A DNA stretch of 64,000 bases from an uncultured Polaribacter sp. (GTDB lineage: Bacteria; Bacteroidota; Bacteroidia; Flavobacteriales; Flavobacteriaceae). How positions within the stretch are numbered: position 1 is the stretch's first letter; each line of letters starts with the position of its first letter. The DNA lies in NCBI RefSeq assembly GCF_947497125.1, contig NZ_CANMFI010000003.1, forward strand, positions 1-64,000, read 5' to 3'. Both the position numbers and the translations under genes were made by a program. Of the stretch, positions 50,737 through 60,416 are shown piece by piece. The notes under the pieces were generated by a model. The model made no database searches. It was not told where the DNA came from and saw only the letters and a list, made by a program, of their open reading frames with translations.

Positions 50737-51942
50737 ATGGTTAAGCTATTAAAATTTACTTGTACAGTTATAGTTGGTGTTTTTTTATTTGGATGCAGTT
50801 CTAAAGACAGCAATGAAGAAGCTATAAACGAAATTTTAGAAGTCTCTTTATTGTCTGAGTTTTCTTCTAGGCAAAGTTCTCAATCTGTTACGGTAACTGC
50901 TAACATGTATTGGTATACGAACAATACGAATAATTGGATTTTTGTTAGTCCTACTTTTGGAACAAATAATGGTGAAATTGAGATTTCTGTAGCAGAAAAT
51001 CTATCAGACCAAAATAGAACCGGAACTGTCACGGTTATAGGTGGTATTATTTCAAAAACAATTACAATTACACAATTGGCTAGAGATGAAAGTACTGATG
51101 TTTTAGATGCTACCAAAGCACCTTCTGAAAATTTCGATTTATCTACCTGGAACTTAAGCATACCTGTTGATAAAGGAAACGGAACAGCAACTACAATTAC
51201 TGTTAGTCAGCTAAATGATGATTTTGAAAATGGCAATTATTTTTACACGGCAGCAGACGGTGGAATGGTTTTTAAATGTCCGGTTAATGGTTTTAAAACT
51301 TCTGCAAATACAAGTTATACTAGAGTAGAATTGCGAGAAATGCTTAGAGGTAACAATACCAATATTAATACCCAAGGCGTTAATAAAAATAACTGGGTTT
51401 TTGGTACAGCACCAGCAGCAGATATCAATGCGGCTGCAGGTTATGATGGCGAAATGAATGCAACACTTGCGGTAAATCATGTAACAACAACAGGGAGTAA
51501 TAGCCATGTTGGTCGCGTAATTATAGGGCAAATTCATGCCAATGATGATGAGCCGATACGTATTTATTACAGAAAATTACCTAACAACCAACTTGGGTCT
51601 ATTTATTTTGCACACGAACCTAGAGATGGTTTTGGTGCAGAGCAATGGCATGAAATGATTGGCTCTAGAAGTAATACAGCTTCTAACCCATCAGACGGAA
51701 TTGCATTAAACGAAAAGTTTAGTTACACCATTAAAGTTGTTGGAGATACTTTGACAGTAACAATCAGAAGAGAGGATAAAAGTAATGTTGTAAAAACTGT
51801 AAATATGGCAACTAGTGGTTACAATGTTGGTGGGCAATATATGTATTTTAAAGCAGGTGTGTATCAGGGTAATAATTCTGGTGATGCAGATGATTATGTA
51901 CAAGCAACTTTTTATGCCTTAGAAAAAAGTCATACAAATTAA
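50737..51942 (+). CDS. BACON domain + PL7-type alginate lyase lipoprotein (third PL7)
   Basis: Lipobox FGCSS; BACON NTNNWIFVSPTFGTNNGEIEISVAENLSDQNRTGTVTV; SYTRVELREMLRG, VGRVIIGQIHANDDEPIRIYYRKLP, YFKAGVYQGNN. Confidence 0.9.
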   Translation: MVKLLKFTCTVIVGVFLFGCSSKDSNEEAINEILEVSLLSEFSSRQSSQSVTVTANMYWYTNNTNNWIFVSPTFGTNNGEIEISVAENLSDQNRTGTVTVIGGIISKTITITQLARDESTDVLDATKAPSENFDLSTWNLSIPVDKGNGTATTITVSQLNDDFENGNYFYTAADGGMVFKCPVNGFKTSANTSYTRVELREMLRGNNTNINTQGVNKNNWVFGTAPAADINAAAGYDGEMNATLAVNHVTTTGSNSHVGRVIIGQIHANDDEPIRIYYRKLPNNQLGSIYFAHEPRDGFGAEQWHEMIGSRSNTASNPSDGIALNEKFSYTIKVVGDTLTVTIRREDKSNVVKTVNMATSGYNVGGQYMYFKAGVYQGNNSGDADDYVQATFYALEKSHTN

Positions 51943-51974
51943 GACAGTCTTTTTAAAACACTTATATTAGCGCT

Positions 51975-52388
51975 ATGCTTTCTAAAAAGACGAAATACGG
52001 TATTAAAGCACTTACTTTTCTTGCAAAACAAGAAGATAAAACTCCTGTTGCTATTGCTACAATTTCTAAAAGTGAAAATATATCATTAAAATTTTTAGAG
52101 AGTATTCTTTTAACACTTCGTAAAAACGGAATTTTAGGATCTAAAAAAGGAAAAGGTGGCGGTTATTATTTGTTAAATAGCCCATCAAATATACCTATGA
52201 CCTCTGTAATGAGAATTTTAGAAGGGCCAATATCTATGGTGCCTTGTGTAAGTTTAAATTTTTATGAAAAGTGTGATGATTGCCCTGATGAAAATGCGTG
52301 CTCTGTGCATAAATTAATGATTCAGGTAAGAGACAATACCCTTAAAATATTTAAAAACACTTCTTTAGCAGACCTTTGCAAAGACTAA
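51975..52388 (+). CDS. Rrf2-family transcriptional regulator
   Basis: MLSKKTKYGIKALTFLAKQ, ISLKFLESILLTLRKNGILGSKKGKGGGYYL, CxxCPDENAC. Confidence 0.93.
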   Translation: MLSKKTKYGIKALTFLAKQEDKTPVAIATISKSENISLKFLESILLTLRKNGILGSKKGKGGGYYLLNSPSNIPMTSVMRILEGPISMVPCVSLNFYEKCDDCPDENACSVHKLMIQVRDNTLKIFKNTSLADLCKD

Positions 52389-52491
52389 AACTCTCCTTGT
52401 AATTCTTTCGTTTTTTTTGTAAAGTCATATTTTCAATAATCACCTTATTGTAGTTTCATATTCGCAAATAATTTATACTATTATTATTAAT

Positions 52492-52592
52492 CTATTAAAT
52501 CGATAGGGTAGTTAGATTTTTTAGCGCTCATTTGTTTTGTAGACTTAAAATTTAATGTAGGTTTGCATTATCCTACTAAATAAATAGGGTAT
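52492..52592 (+). promoter_or_regulatory. Promoter with two direct copies of CTAnTAAATnnATAGGGTA; candidate Rrf2 operator for the cys operon
   Basis: ctattaaatcgatagggtagt (52492) and ctactaaataaatagggtatt (52573); TAGGTTTG -7 box at 52558. Confidence 0.6.
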
Positions 52593-52611
52593 TATTTTGA
52601 ATTAATTTGCT

Positions 52612-52875
52612 ATGATTTTAAATCAAGTCATTTTTAGTAGGAAAACACGACGTAAAGGTTTTGAAGAAGATATTGCTTCAGAAAAACCTTTGCGAAGTGT
52701 TATAAAAGCATTGAGTTGGAGAGTTATTGGAACGCTAGATACGCTGGTGGTGTCTTATATACTTACAGGTAAAATTGGTTTAGCAACCTCAATTGCATCC
52801 ATAGATTTTATAACAAAATTAGTATTGTATTTTTTTCATGAAAGAATATGGAACAAAATAAAATGGGGAAAATAA
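52612..52875 (+). CDS. DUF2061 membrane protein
   Basis: RSVIKALSWRVIGTLDTLVVSYILTGKIGLATSIASIDFITKLVLYFFHERIWNKI. Confidence 0.88.
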   Translation: MILNQVIFSRKTRRKGFEEDIASEKPLRSVIKALSWRVIGTLDTLVVSYILTGKIGLATSIASIDFITKLVLYFFHERIWNKIKWGK

Positions 52876-52879
52876 GAAG

Positions 52880-53488
52880 ATGAATTTAGAGCAGATAAAT
52901 AAAGAATTAAAAGATAAGAGTCCGAAAGAAATAATTAATTGGGCCATTTCTATATCAGAAAAGCCAATAGTTACTACCAATTTTAGACCCTATGAAGTTG
53001 CAATTTTACAGGCAGTTTCAGAAGTGCAAAAAAACATAAAAGTTATTTGGTGCGATACTGGTTACAACACACCGCAAACCTATAAACATGCCGAAGAAAT
53101 TATTAAAAAACTACAGTTAAACGTTCAATTGTATGTTCCAAAACAAACAGTTGCACATAGAAATATTGTGTTAGGTGTACCTTCTATAGAAGACCCAAAG
53201 CATGCTGTTTTTACCCAACAAGTAAAATTAGAACCTTTTACAAGAGCCATGCAAGAACACAAACCAGATGTTTGGTTTACTAATTTGAGAAAAGGACAAA
53301 CTGCTTTTAGAGATGGTATTGATATTGTTTCTAAAAGTAAAGACGGAATTGTAAAAGTGAGTCCGTTTTATAACTGGATAGATACTGATTTAGATGCGTA
53401 TTTAGCCAAATTGAATTTGCCGAATGAATTTACGTATTTCGATCCTACAAAAGTAGAAAACAACAGAGAATGTGGTTTGCATATCTAA
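52880..53488 (+). CDS. cysH: Phosphoadenosine phosphosulfate/APS reductase
   Basis: IKVIWCDTGYNTPQTY, WFTNLRKGQTAFRDGID, C-terminal RECGLHI; no CC..CxxC iron-sulfur motif. Confidence 0.88.
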   Translation: MNLEQINKELKDKSPKEIINWAISISEKPIVTTNFRPYEVAILQAVSEVQKNIKVIWCDTGYNTPQTYKHAEEIIKKLQLNVQLYVPKQTVAHRNIVLGVPSIEDPKHAVFTQQVKLEPFTRAMQEHKPDVWFTNLRKGQTAFRDGIDIVSKSKDGIVKVSPFYNWIDTDLDAYLAKLNLPNEFTYFDPTKVENNRECGLHI

Positions 53489-53499
53489 AAGACATGATA

Positions 53500-54405
53500 A
53501 TGAATCAAAAAACAATACAAGTAGATGCTTTAGAAAGTGAAGCCATTTATATCCTTAGAGAAGTAGTAGCACAGTTTGAAAAACCTGTATTGCTTTTCTC
53601 TGGTGGAAAAGACAGTATTACATTGGTAAGATTGGCTCAAAAAGCTTTTTACCCCGCAAAAATACCTTTTCCGTTAATGCATATAGATACAGGGCATAAT
53701 TTTCCTGAAACAATAGAATTTAGAGACCGATTAACCAAAGAATTGGGGGTAGAATTAATTGTTAGAAATGTACAAGACAATATAGACAATGGTTCTGTAA
53801 AAGAAGAAACGGGCAAATATGCCAGTAGAAATATGCTGCAAACAGAAACCTTGTTAGATGCTATAGAAGAGTTTGGTTTTGATGCTTGTATTGGAGGTGC
53901 AAGAAGAGATGAAGAAAAAGCAAGAGCAAAAGAAAGAATTTTTTCTGTTAGAGATGATTTTGGACAATGGGATGAAAAAAACCAGCGTCCGGAAGTATTT
54001 GATATGTTAAACGGAAAAATAGATTTAGGACAGAATGTTCGTGTTTTTCCAATCTCTAACTGGACAGAGCTAGATGTTTGGTCTTACATAGAAAAAGAAG
54101 CTATCGAAATACCATCGATTTATTTTGCTCACAAAAGAAACATTTTTTACCGAGATGGGTTTATTTGGTCTGCAGACGATGCTGTTGTGTATCGAGATGA
54201 AGAAGAAGAGGTTGTAGAACAAATGGTGCGTTTTAGAACTGTGGGCGATATGAGTTGTACTGCCGCCGTTTTATCTGATGCAGTAGATATTGCAAAAGTA
54301 GTAGAAGAAATTAGAGATTCTTCTATTTCAGAAAGAGGTGCTAGAATAGACGACAAACGTTCTGAAGCCGCTATGGAAAAAAGAAAACAACAAGGGTATT
54401 TTTAA
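53500..54405 (+). CDS. cysD: Sulfate adenylyltransferase subunit 2
   Basis: PVLLFSGGKDSITLVRLAQKAFYP, GGARRDEEKARAKERIFSVRD; start moved to MIMNQK. Confidence 0.95.
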   Translation: MNQKTIQVDALESEAIYILREVVAQFEKPVLLFSGGKDSITLVRLAQKAFYPAKIPFPLMHIDTGHNFPETIEFRDRLTKELGVELIVRNVQDNIDNGSVKEETGKYASRNMLQTETLLDAIEEFGFDACIGGARRDEEKARAKERIFSVRDDFGQWDEKNQRPEVFDMLNGKIDLGQNVRVFPISNWTELDVWSYIEKEAIEIPSIYFAHKRNIFYRDGFIWSADDAVVYRDEEEEVVEQMVRFRTVGDMSCTAAVLSDAVDIAKVVEEIRDSSISERGARIDDKRSEAAMEKRKQQGYF

Positions 54406-54463
54406 AATCATTTAAGTAATAAGCTTTATGTTATAAGCAACATATAGCCTACAGTAAAAAAAT

Positions 54464-55711
54464 ATGAACGTACTAAAAATAGCAACAGCAGGTAGTGTAG
54501 ATGATGGTAAAAGCACCTTAATTGGGCGCATTTTATACGATACAAAATCATTAACAGACGATAAGTTAACTGCAATAGAAGAAAAAAGCAAACAACGTGG
54601 TTTCGATTATTTAGATTTTTCTCTTGCAACAGATGGTTTGATTGCCGAACGCGAGCAAGGAATTACCATAGATGTAGCTCATATTTATTTTTCTACAAGA
54701 AAAAAGAGTTTCATTATTGCAGACACGCCTGGGCATGTAGAATATACAAGAAACATGGTAACTGGTGCCTCAACAGCGCAAGCTTCTATTGTTTTAATTG
54801 ATGCAAGAAACGGTGTTGTAGAGCAAACATACAGACATTTTTTTATCAATAATTTATTACGTATTAAAGATGTTGTAATTGCTATTAATAAAATGGATTT
54901 GGTAGATTTTTCTGAAGAAAAATACAATACCATAAAAGGTGAAATAGAGTATTTAGCAAGTAAAAGTGGTTATAAAAATCAGCAGTTAACATTTATTCCT
55001 TTGTCTGCTTTACAAGGAGATAATGTGGTTGATAAATCTGAAAATACACCTTGGTATACAGGAGAAACTTTGTTACATCATTTAGAAAATTTACAAGCAA
55101 CAGATATTAATGAAGTATCTCAAGTACGTTTTCCGGTACAAACAGTTATCAGACCAAAAACAGCAGAATTTCATGATTTTAGAGGCTATGCAGGTAAAAT
55201 CTATGGTGGTGATTTAGAAGTAGGAGATGAAATTTCTGTATTGCCATCACAGACTAAATCAAAAATTAAAACAATACACTTTTTTGATACGGAATATCTA
55301 AAGGCTAAAAACGGTAGTTCTGTAACCATTACTTTGGAAGACAATGTAAATGTAAGTAGAGGAGATATGTTGGTTAAAGTAGCAGAGCAACCAACGGTTA
55401 CAAAACAATTAAATGCAACTGTTTGTTGGATGGATAAAGAGCCTTTGCAAGCTTCTCAGAAATATTACATAAAACATGGTGTTAATGATGCGCAGGCAAA
55501 AATCACTCAATTATCGAGTATTATAAAAACAGATTTTTCTGGAAAAATTGACAATCCTACAGCATTAAAATTGAATGAAATAGGAGACATTCAATTAAAA
55601 TTAAGCAAGCCTCTATTAGTGGATGCTTATAATAAAAATAAATCGAACGGTTCATTTATTTTAATCAATCCGAAAACAAACAATACAGTTGGTGTCGGTT
55701 TTATCCGATAA
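54464..55711 (+). CDS. cysN: Sulfate adenylyltransferase subunit 1 (GTPase)
   Basis: ATAGSVDDGKSTLIGRILYDTKSL, DTPGHVEYTRNMVTGAS, INKMDLVDF. Confidence 0.95.
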   Translation: MNVLKIATAGSVDDGKSTLIGRILYDTKSLTDDKLTAIEEKSKQRGFDYLDFSLATDGLIAEREQGITIDVAHIYFSTRKKSFIIADTPGHVEYTRNMVTGASTAQASIVLIDARNGVVEQTYRHFFINNLLRIKDVVIAINKMDLVDFSEEKYNTIKGEIEYLASKSGYKNQQLTFIPLSALQGDNVVDKSENTPWYTGETLLHHLENLQATDINEVSQVRFPVQTVIRPKTAEFHDFRGYAGKIYGGDLEVGDEISVLPSQTKSKIKTIHFFDTEYLKAKNGSSVTITLEDNVNVSRGDMLVKVAEQPTVTKQLNATVCWMDKEPLQASQKYYIKHGVNDAQAKITQLSSIIKTDFSGKIDNPTALKLNEIGDIQLKLSKPLLVDAYNKNKSNGSFILINPKTNNTVGVGFIR

Positions 55712-55724
55712 AAAAATAAGAAGC

Positions 55725-57830
55725 ATGCAAAGTTTTAGAACAGAAATAGAAAATCCGATTGTAGAAAAAGACATTCTAGAATTAGAAAGAAAAATTCAAC
55801 TTTTTAAAGAAGGAAAAATAGACGAAGAACGTTTTAGAAGTCTTCGTTTGGCAAGAGGTGTATATGGTCAGCGTCAGTTTGGTGTGCAAATGATTCGTAT
55901 AAAATTACCTTACGGAAAAGTTACAAGTCAACAATTGCATAGAATTGCAGATGTTTCAGACGAGTATTCACGTGGAAGATTGCACATTACCACAAGGCAA
56001 GATATTCAAATTCATCATGTAAGTTTAGACAGAACGCCAGAATTATGGGCGCAATTAGAAAAAGATGATATTACTTTAAGAGAAGCTTGTGGCAATGCAG
56101 TTAGAAATGTAACGGCATCTGAAACTGCTGGTATAGATATTGATGAACCTTTTGATGTTTCGCCGTATGCAGATGCTACATTTAAATTCTTTTTACGAAA
56201 CCCAATTTGTCAAGAAATGGGACGTAAATTTAAAATGTCTTTTTCAGGAACAGAGAGTGACACTGCGATTAGTTTTATTCATGATTTAGGCTTTATTGCA
56301 AAAATAAAAACAGAAAACGGAGTTGTAAAAAAAGGGTTTAAAGTATTGTTAGGTGGTGGTTTAGGATCGCAACCAAGACATGCAGATGTTATTTATGATT
56401 TTTTAGAAGAAGATCTTTTAATACCAACTATAGAAGGAGTTTTAAGAATTTTTGATCGTTTTGGAGAACGTGCAAAAAGAGCAAAAGCAAGATTAAAATT
56501 TTTGGTAAAGGATGTAGGAATCAATGCTTTTTTACAATTAGTATCAGAAGAAGTAGCAGCTTTAGAAAACAAAACTTTTAAAGTAGATACTACCGATTTT
56601 GAACAACCAATTTCTTTTATAGAAAACACAATACCTTCTGTAGCAATAGATGATGAAGTTGGTTTTAATAAATGGAAAGAAACCAACGTTATCCAACAAA
56701 AACAAGCTGGTTTGTTTGCTATCGGAATAAAAGTACATTTAGGAGATTTTTATACACCAAAAGCACGTTTGCTAGCAGATTTAGTGTATAAGTATGCTGC
56801 AAATGAAATTCGTTTAACATTGCGTCAGAATATTTTAATCCGTCATGTAAGAGAAGAACTATTGCCTTTCTTTTATGTTGAGTTACAAAAATTAGGATTT
56901 GCCAATTCTGGCTACAATTCTACTGCAGATATTACGGCTTGCCCGGGTACAGATACCTGTAATTTAGGAATTGCAAGTAGTACTGGTATTGCTGTTGTTT
57001 TAGAAAAGGTGTTAGAAGAAGAATATCCAAAGTATTTAAATAACAAAGAAATAGCCATTAAAATTAGTGGTTGTATGAATGCTTGTGGGCAACACAACAT
57101 GGCGCATATTGGTTTTCAAGGAATGTCTATCAAGGTTGGTAATTTACAAGCACCCGCTTTACAAATTTTAATTGGTGGTGGTATTTTAGGAGATGGACAA
57201 GGACGTTTTTCTGATAAATTGATAAAAATACCAAGTAAGAGAGGTCCTGAAGCTTTGCGTGTTCTTTTAAATGATGTTGAGAAAAATCAGCAATCAAAAG
57301 AAACTTTTTTAGAGTATTATGATAGGCAAGGGAAGATTTATTTTTATGACTTGCTAAAAACACTTTCTGATACTACAAATTTAGAACCGAATGATTTTAT
57401 AGATTGGGGGCATTCTGAAAACTATGTAAAAGCAATTGGAGTAGGTGAATGTGCTGGTGTGGTTATCGATTTAATTGCCACTTTATTGTTTGAAAGTGAA
57501 GAAAAAATAACCAATGCAGAGCAGGCATTGCAAGAAAATCAATTTTCAGATAGCATTTATCATGCCTATACATCGCTTGTAAATACGGCAAAAGCATTGT
57601 TAATCGCAGAAAATATCAAGACAAATACACAAGCTGTAATTGTTTCAGACTTTCAAAAACATTTTGTTGAAACCAATAAAATTGAATTGAATGGTTCTTT
57701 TGAAGCATTAGTGTATCAGATTAAAAAAGAGAAACCAACAAAAGCATTTGCAGAAAGCTATATAAACGATGCAAAATCGTTTTACAAAAAAGTGGCTGCT
57801 TTTAGAAAATTAGAGGTAAGTCATGTATAA
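55725..57830 (+). CDS. Nitrite/sulfite reductase with C-terminal HEPN-like extension
   Basis: RGRLHITTRQDIQIHHV, TACPGTDTCNLGIASS, KISGCMNACGQHNMAHIGFQG (siroheme/4Fe-4S); C-terminal SDSIYHAYTSLVNTAKALLIAENIKT. Confidence 0.9.
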   Translation: MQSFRTEIENPIVEKDILELERKIQLFKEGKIDEERFRSLRLARGVYGQRQFGVQMIRIKLPYGKVTSQQLHRIADVSDEYSRGRLHITTRQDIQIHHVSLDRTPELWAQLEKDDITLREACGNAVRNVTASETAGIDIDEPFDVSPYADATFKFFLRNPICQEMGRKFKMSFSGTESDTAISFIHDLGFIAKIKTENGVVKKGFKVLLGGGLGSQPRHADVIYDFLEEDLLIPTIEGVLRIFDRFGERAKRAKARLKFLVKDVGINAFLQLVSEEVAALENKTFKVDTTDFEQPISFIENTIPSVAIDDEVGFNKWKETNVIQQKQAGLFAIGIKVHLGDFYTPKARLLADLVYKYAANEIRLTLRQNILIRHVREELLPFFYVELQKLGFANSGYNSTADITACPGTDTCNLGIASSTGIAVVLEKVLEEEYPKYLNNKEIAIKISGCMNACGQHNMAHIGFQGMSIKVGNLQAPALQILIGGGILGDGQGRFSDKLIKIPSKRGPEALRVLLNDVEKNQQSKETFLEYYDRQGKIYFYDLLKTLSDTTNLEPNDFIDWGHSENYVKAIGVGECAGVVIDLIATLLFESEEKITNAEQALQENQFSDSIYHAYTSLVNTAKALLIAENIKTNTQAVIVSDFQKHFVETNKIELNGSFEALVYQIKKEKPTKAFAESYINDAKSFYKKVAAFRKLEVSHV

Positions 57831-58590
57831 AACACCAAAATTAACAGTAGTTGGCGCTGGGCCAGGAGACGAAGATTTAATTACGTTAAAAGCAATTAAA
57901 GCGTTAAAAAATGCCAATGTAGTTTTATATGATGCTTTGGTGAATGAAGCGTTATTAGAGTATGTAAACCCTGATGCAGAACTTATTTTTGTTGGAAAAA
58001 GAAGAGGTTGTTACAGCTATCAACAAGAACAAATTAACGATTTAATTGTAGCAAGAGCACAAACAGATGGTCATGTAGTTCGTTTAAAAGGGGGCGACCC
58101 TTTTATCTTCGGACGAGGTGCAGAAGAAATGGAATATGCAGCAAAATTTGGAATAGAAACAGCCATGGTGCCAGGAATTTCATCTTCTTTAGCGGTACCA
58201 GCTTCTCAAAACATACCAGTTACAAAACGCGGAAGTGCAGAGAGTTTTTGGGTGATAACAGGAACCACAAAAGCACACAAATTGTCTGATGATGTTGCGT
58301 TGGCAGCGAAATCTAATGCAACTGTTGTGGTGTTAATGGGCATGGGAAAATTAGCAGAAATTGTAGCTTTATTTCAACAAGAAAATAAAAATGATTTGCC
58401 AGTTGCTATCATTCAAAACGGAACAAGAAGTAACGAAAAAGTTGGTATTGGTACTGTAGATACTATTTTAGAAATTGTTAAAGAAAAAGAGTTAAGCAAT
58501 CCTGCAATTATTGTTTTAGGAGAAGTTGTAAGACACAAAGCTATTTTGGCAAATGTTCAACAAGAATACTTAGAAGAAGTATTTGTGTAA
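57823..58590 (+). CDS. cobA: Uroporphyrinogen-III C-methyltransferase
   Basis: VGAGPGDEDLITLKAIKAL, VRLKGGDPFIFGRGAEE, VPGISSSLAVPA. Confidence 0.95.
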   Translation: MYKTPKLTVVGAGPGDEDLITLKAIKALKNANVVLYDALVNEALLEYVNPDAELIFVGKRRGCYSYQQEQINDLIVARAQTDGHVVRLKGGDPFIFGRGAEEMEYAAKFGIETAMVPGISSSLAVPASQNIPVTKRGSAESFWVITGTTKAHKLSDDVALAAKSNATVVVLMGMGKLAEIVALFQQENKNDLPVAIIQNGTRSNEKVGIGTVDTILEIVKEKELSNPAIIVLGEVVRHKAILANVQQEYLEEVFV

Positions 58591-58596
58591 TTATTT

Positions 58597-59175
58597 GTGA
58601 TGGAAAGAAATAATCTATATCCTATTTTTTTAAAAACTAAAAACTTACAAGTTTTAATTGTTGGCGGAGGTTTTGTAGCAGAAGAAAAACTAACTTTTTT
58701 GTTGAAATCGAGTCCAGATGCCAATGTAACCATGGTTTCGCCAATGTTTAGAGAAGATACTATTGCTTTGTCTAAAAAAGGAAATGTAAAACTCATCAAT
58801 AAAAAGTATAGCAGGCGATATTTAAAAGGGAAACATATTGTGGTTGCAACTACAGACATTCCTAAAGTAAATGAAACTGTTTACAAACATTGTAGAAAGC
58901 GAAGTATTTTGGTAAATGTTGCCGATAATCCTCCTTTTTGTGATTTTTATATGGGCGGAATTGTAACCAAAGGCAATGTAAAAGTGGCCATTTCAACCAA
59001 CGGAAAATCGCCAACAACAGCCAAAAGATTGCGTCAGTTTTTTGAAGATGTAATTCCAGAAAATGTAGACGATTTAGTGAAAAATTTAAACGAATACAGA
59101 AAAACAATCAAAGGGAACTTTGAAGAAAAAGTAGAAAAGCTAAACGAGTTTACAAAGAGTTTGGTAGAAAAGTAA
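58597..59175 (+). CDS. Precorrin-2 dehydrogenase / sirohydrochlorin ferrochelatase-type siroheme synthase
   Basis: YPIFLKTKNLQVLIVGGGFVAEEKLTFLLK, VNVADNPPFCDFYMGGIVTKGNVKVAISTNGKSP. Confidence 0.92.
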   Translation: MMERNNLYPIFLKTKNLQVLIVGGGFVAEEKLTFLLKSSPDANVTMVSPMFREDTIALSKKGNVKLINKKYSRRYLKGKHIVVATTDIPKVNETVYKHCRKRSILVNVADNPPFCDFYMGGIVTKGNVKVAISTNGKSPTTAKRLRQFFEDVIPENVDDLVKNLNEYRKTIKGNFEEKVEKLNEFTKSLVEK

Positions 59176-59200
59176 AAGCGAAGCGTAAAAAGCAAAAAAA

Positions 59201-60256
59201 ATGATTACAACAGACATATTAATTATTGGAGCAGGACCCACAGGATTATTTACCGTTTTTGAAGCAGGATTGTTAAAGTTAAAATGCCATTTAATAGATG
59301 CATTGGCACAACCTGGCGGGCAATGTTCAGAGATTTATCCGAAGAAACCAATTTACGATATACCTGCATATCCAGAGATTTTAGCAGGAGATTTAACCCA
59401 TAAATTGTTAGAACAAACAAAACAGTTTGAGCCAGGTTTTACTTTAGGAGAAAGAGCAGAAACTATAGACAAACAAGAAGATGGTACTTTTATTGTAACC
59501 ACTAATAAAGGAACAAAACATCATGCTAAAATTGTTGCAATTGCAGGTGGTTTAGGTTCTTTTGAACCAAGAAAACCTAAAATTGAAGGGTTAGAGAAGT
59601 TTGAAGATAATGGTGTTGAATACATTATTAAAGAACCAGAACTATACAGAAACAAAAGAGTTGTCATTTCTGGTGGTGGAGATTCTGCTTTAGACTGGGC
59701 AATTTTCTTGTCTGATGTTGCCGAAGAGGTAACTTTAATTCATAGAAGAAATGAGTTTAGAGGAGCTTTAGATTCTGTTGAAAAAGCACAAGAATTAAAA
59801 AACTTAGGGAAAATTAATATCATAACTCCAGCTGAAGTAAAAGGAATTTTAGGAACCGATAAAGTAACGGGTGTTGCCGTAGAAAAAGAAGGTGAAGATG
59901 CATTTATCATAGATACCGACCATTTTATTCCGCTTTTTGGACTTTCACCTAAATTGGGGCCTATCGCAAATTGGGGTTTAGAAATCGAGAAGAATGCCAT
60001 TAAGGTAAACAATGCTTTAGATTATCAAACCAACATAGAAGGCGTGTATGCAATTGGAGATGTAAACACGTATCCAGGTAAATTAAAATTGATTCTTTGT
60101 GGTTTTCACGAGGCAACTTTAATGTGCCAAAGTGCTTATAAGCGAATTTTTCCTGACAAAAAATATGTAATGAAATATACCACTGTTGGCGGTGTAGAAG
60201 GTTTTGATGGAACTAAAAAAGAAGCGCCAAAAGCAGTTGTAAAAGCGATAAATTAA
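59201..60256 (+). CDS. NAD(P)/FAD oxidoreductase, ferredoxin-NADP reductase type 2
   Basis: IIGAGPTGLFTVFEAGLLKLKCHLIDALAQPGGQCSEIYPKKPIYDIPAYP, GGGDSALDWAIFLSD, YAIGDVNTYPGKLKLILCGFHEA. Confidence 0.92.
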   Translation: MITTDILIIGAGPTGLFTVFEAGLLKLKCHLIDALAQPGGQCSEIYPKKPIYDIPAYPEILAGDLTHKLLEQTKQFEPGFTLGERAETIDKQEDGTFIVTTNKGTKHHAKIVAIAGGLGSFEPRKPKIEGLEKFEDNGVEYIIKEPELYRNKRVVISGGGDSALDWAIFLSDVAEEVTLIHRRNEFRGALDSVEKAQELKNLGKINIITPAEVKGILGTDKVTGVAVEKEGEDAFIIDTDHFIPLFGLSPKLGPIANWGLEIEKNAIKVNNALDYQTNIEGVYAIGDVNTYPGKLKLILCGFHEATLMCQSAYKRIFPDKKYVMKYTTVGGVEGFDGTKKEAPKAVVKAIN

Positions 60257-60313
60257 AGATTGCTAATTAGTTTTTTAAAAATGTTTTAGATTTTCTATAG
60301 TAAGTATTATTAG

Positions 60314-60416
60314 AAGCTATTTCCAGCTTTCAGCACTCGCTTTTTTGCTAAAAAGGCAAAAAGAGCTCAAACAAATGCTTCTATCTGGGCTAAACCAGTT
60401 TGAAACTAAATGCTGA
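60314..60416. repeat. Intergenic repeat-like element with internal hairpin
   Basis: aagctatttccagctttcagcactcgcttttttgctaaaaaggcaaaaagagctcaaacaaatgcttctatctgggctaaaccag. Confidence 0.55.

Noticed and set aside
51211-51537. Cys-rich 108-aa - strand ORF that could suggest a metal-binding peptide
   Set aside because: Antisense to the PL7 catalytic domain; cysteines arise from complement of Gln/Thr/Ala codon runs.
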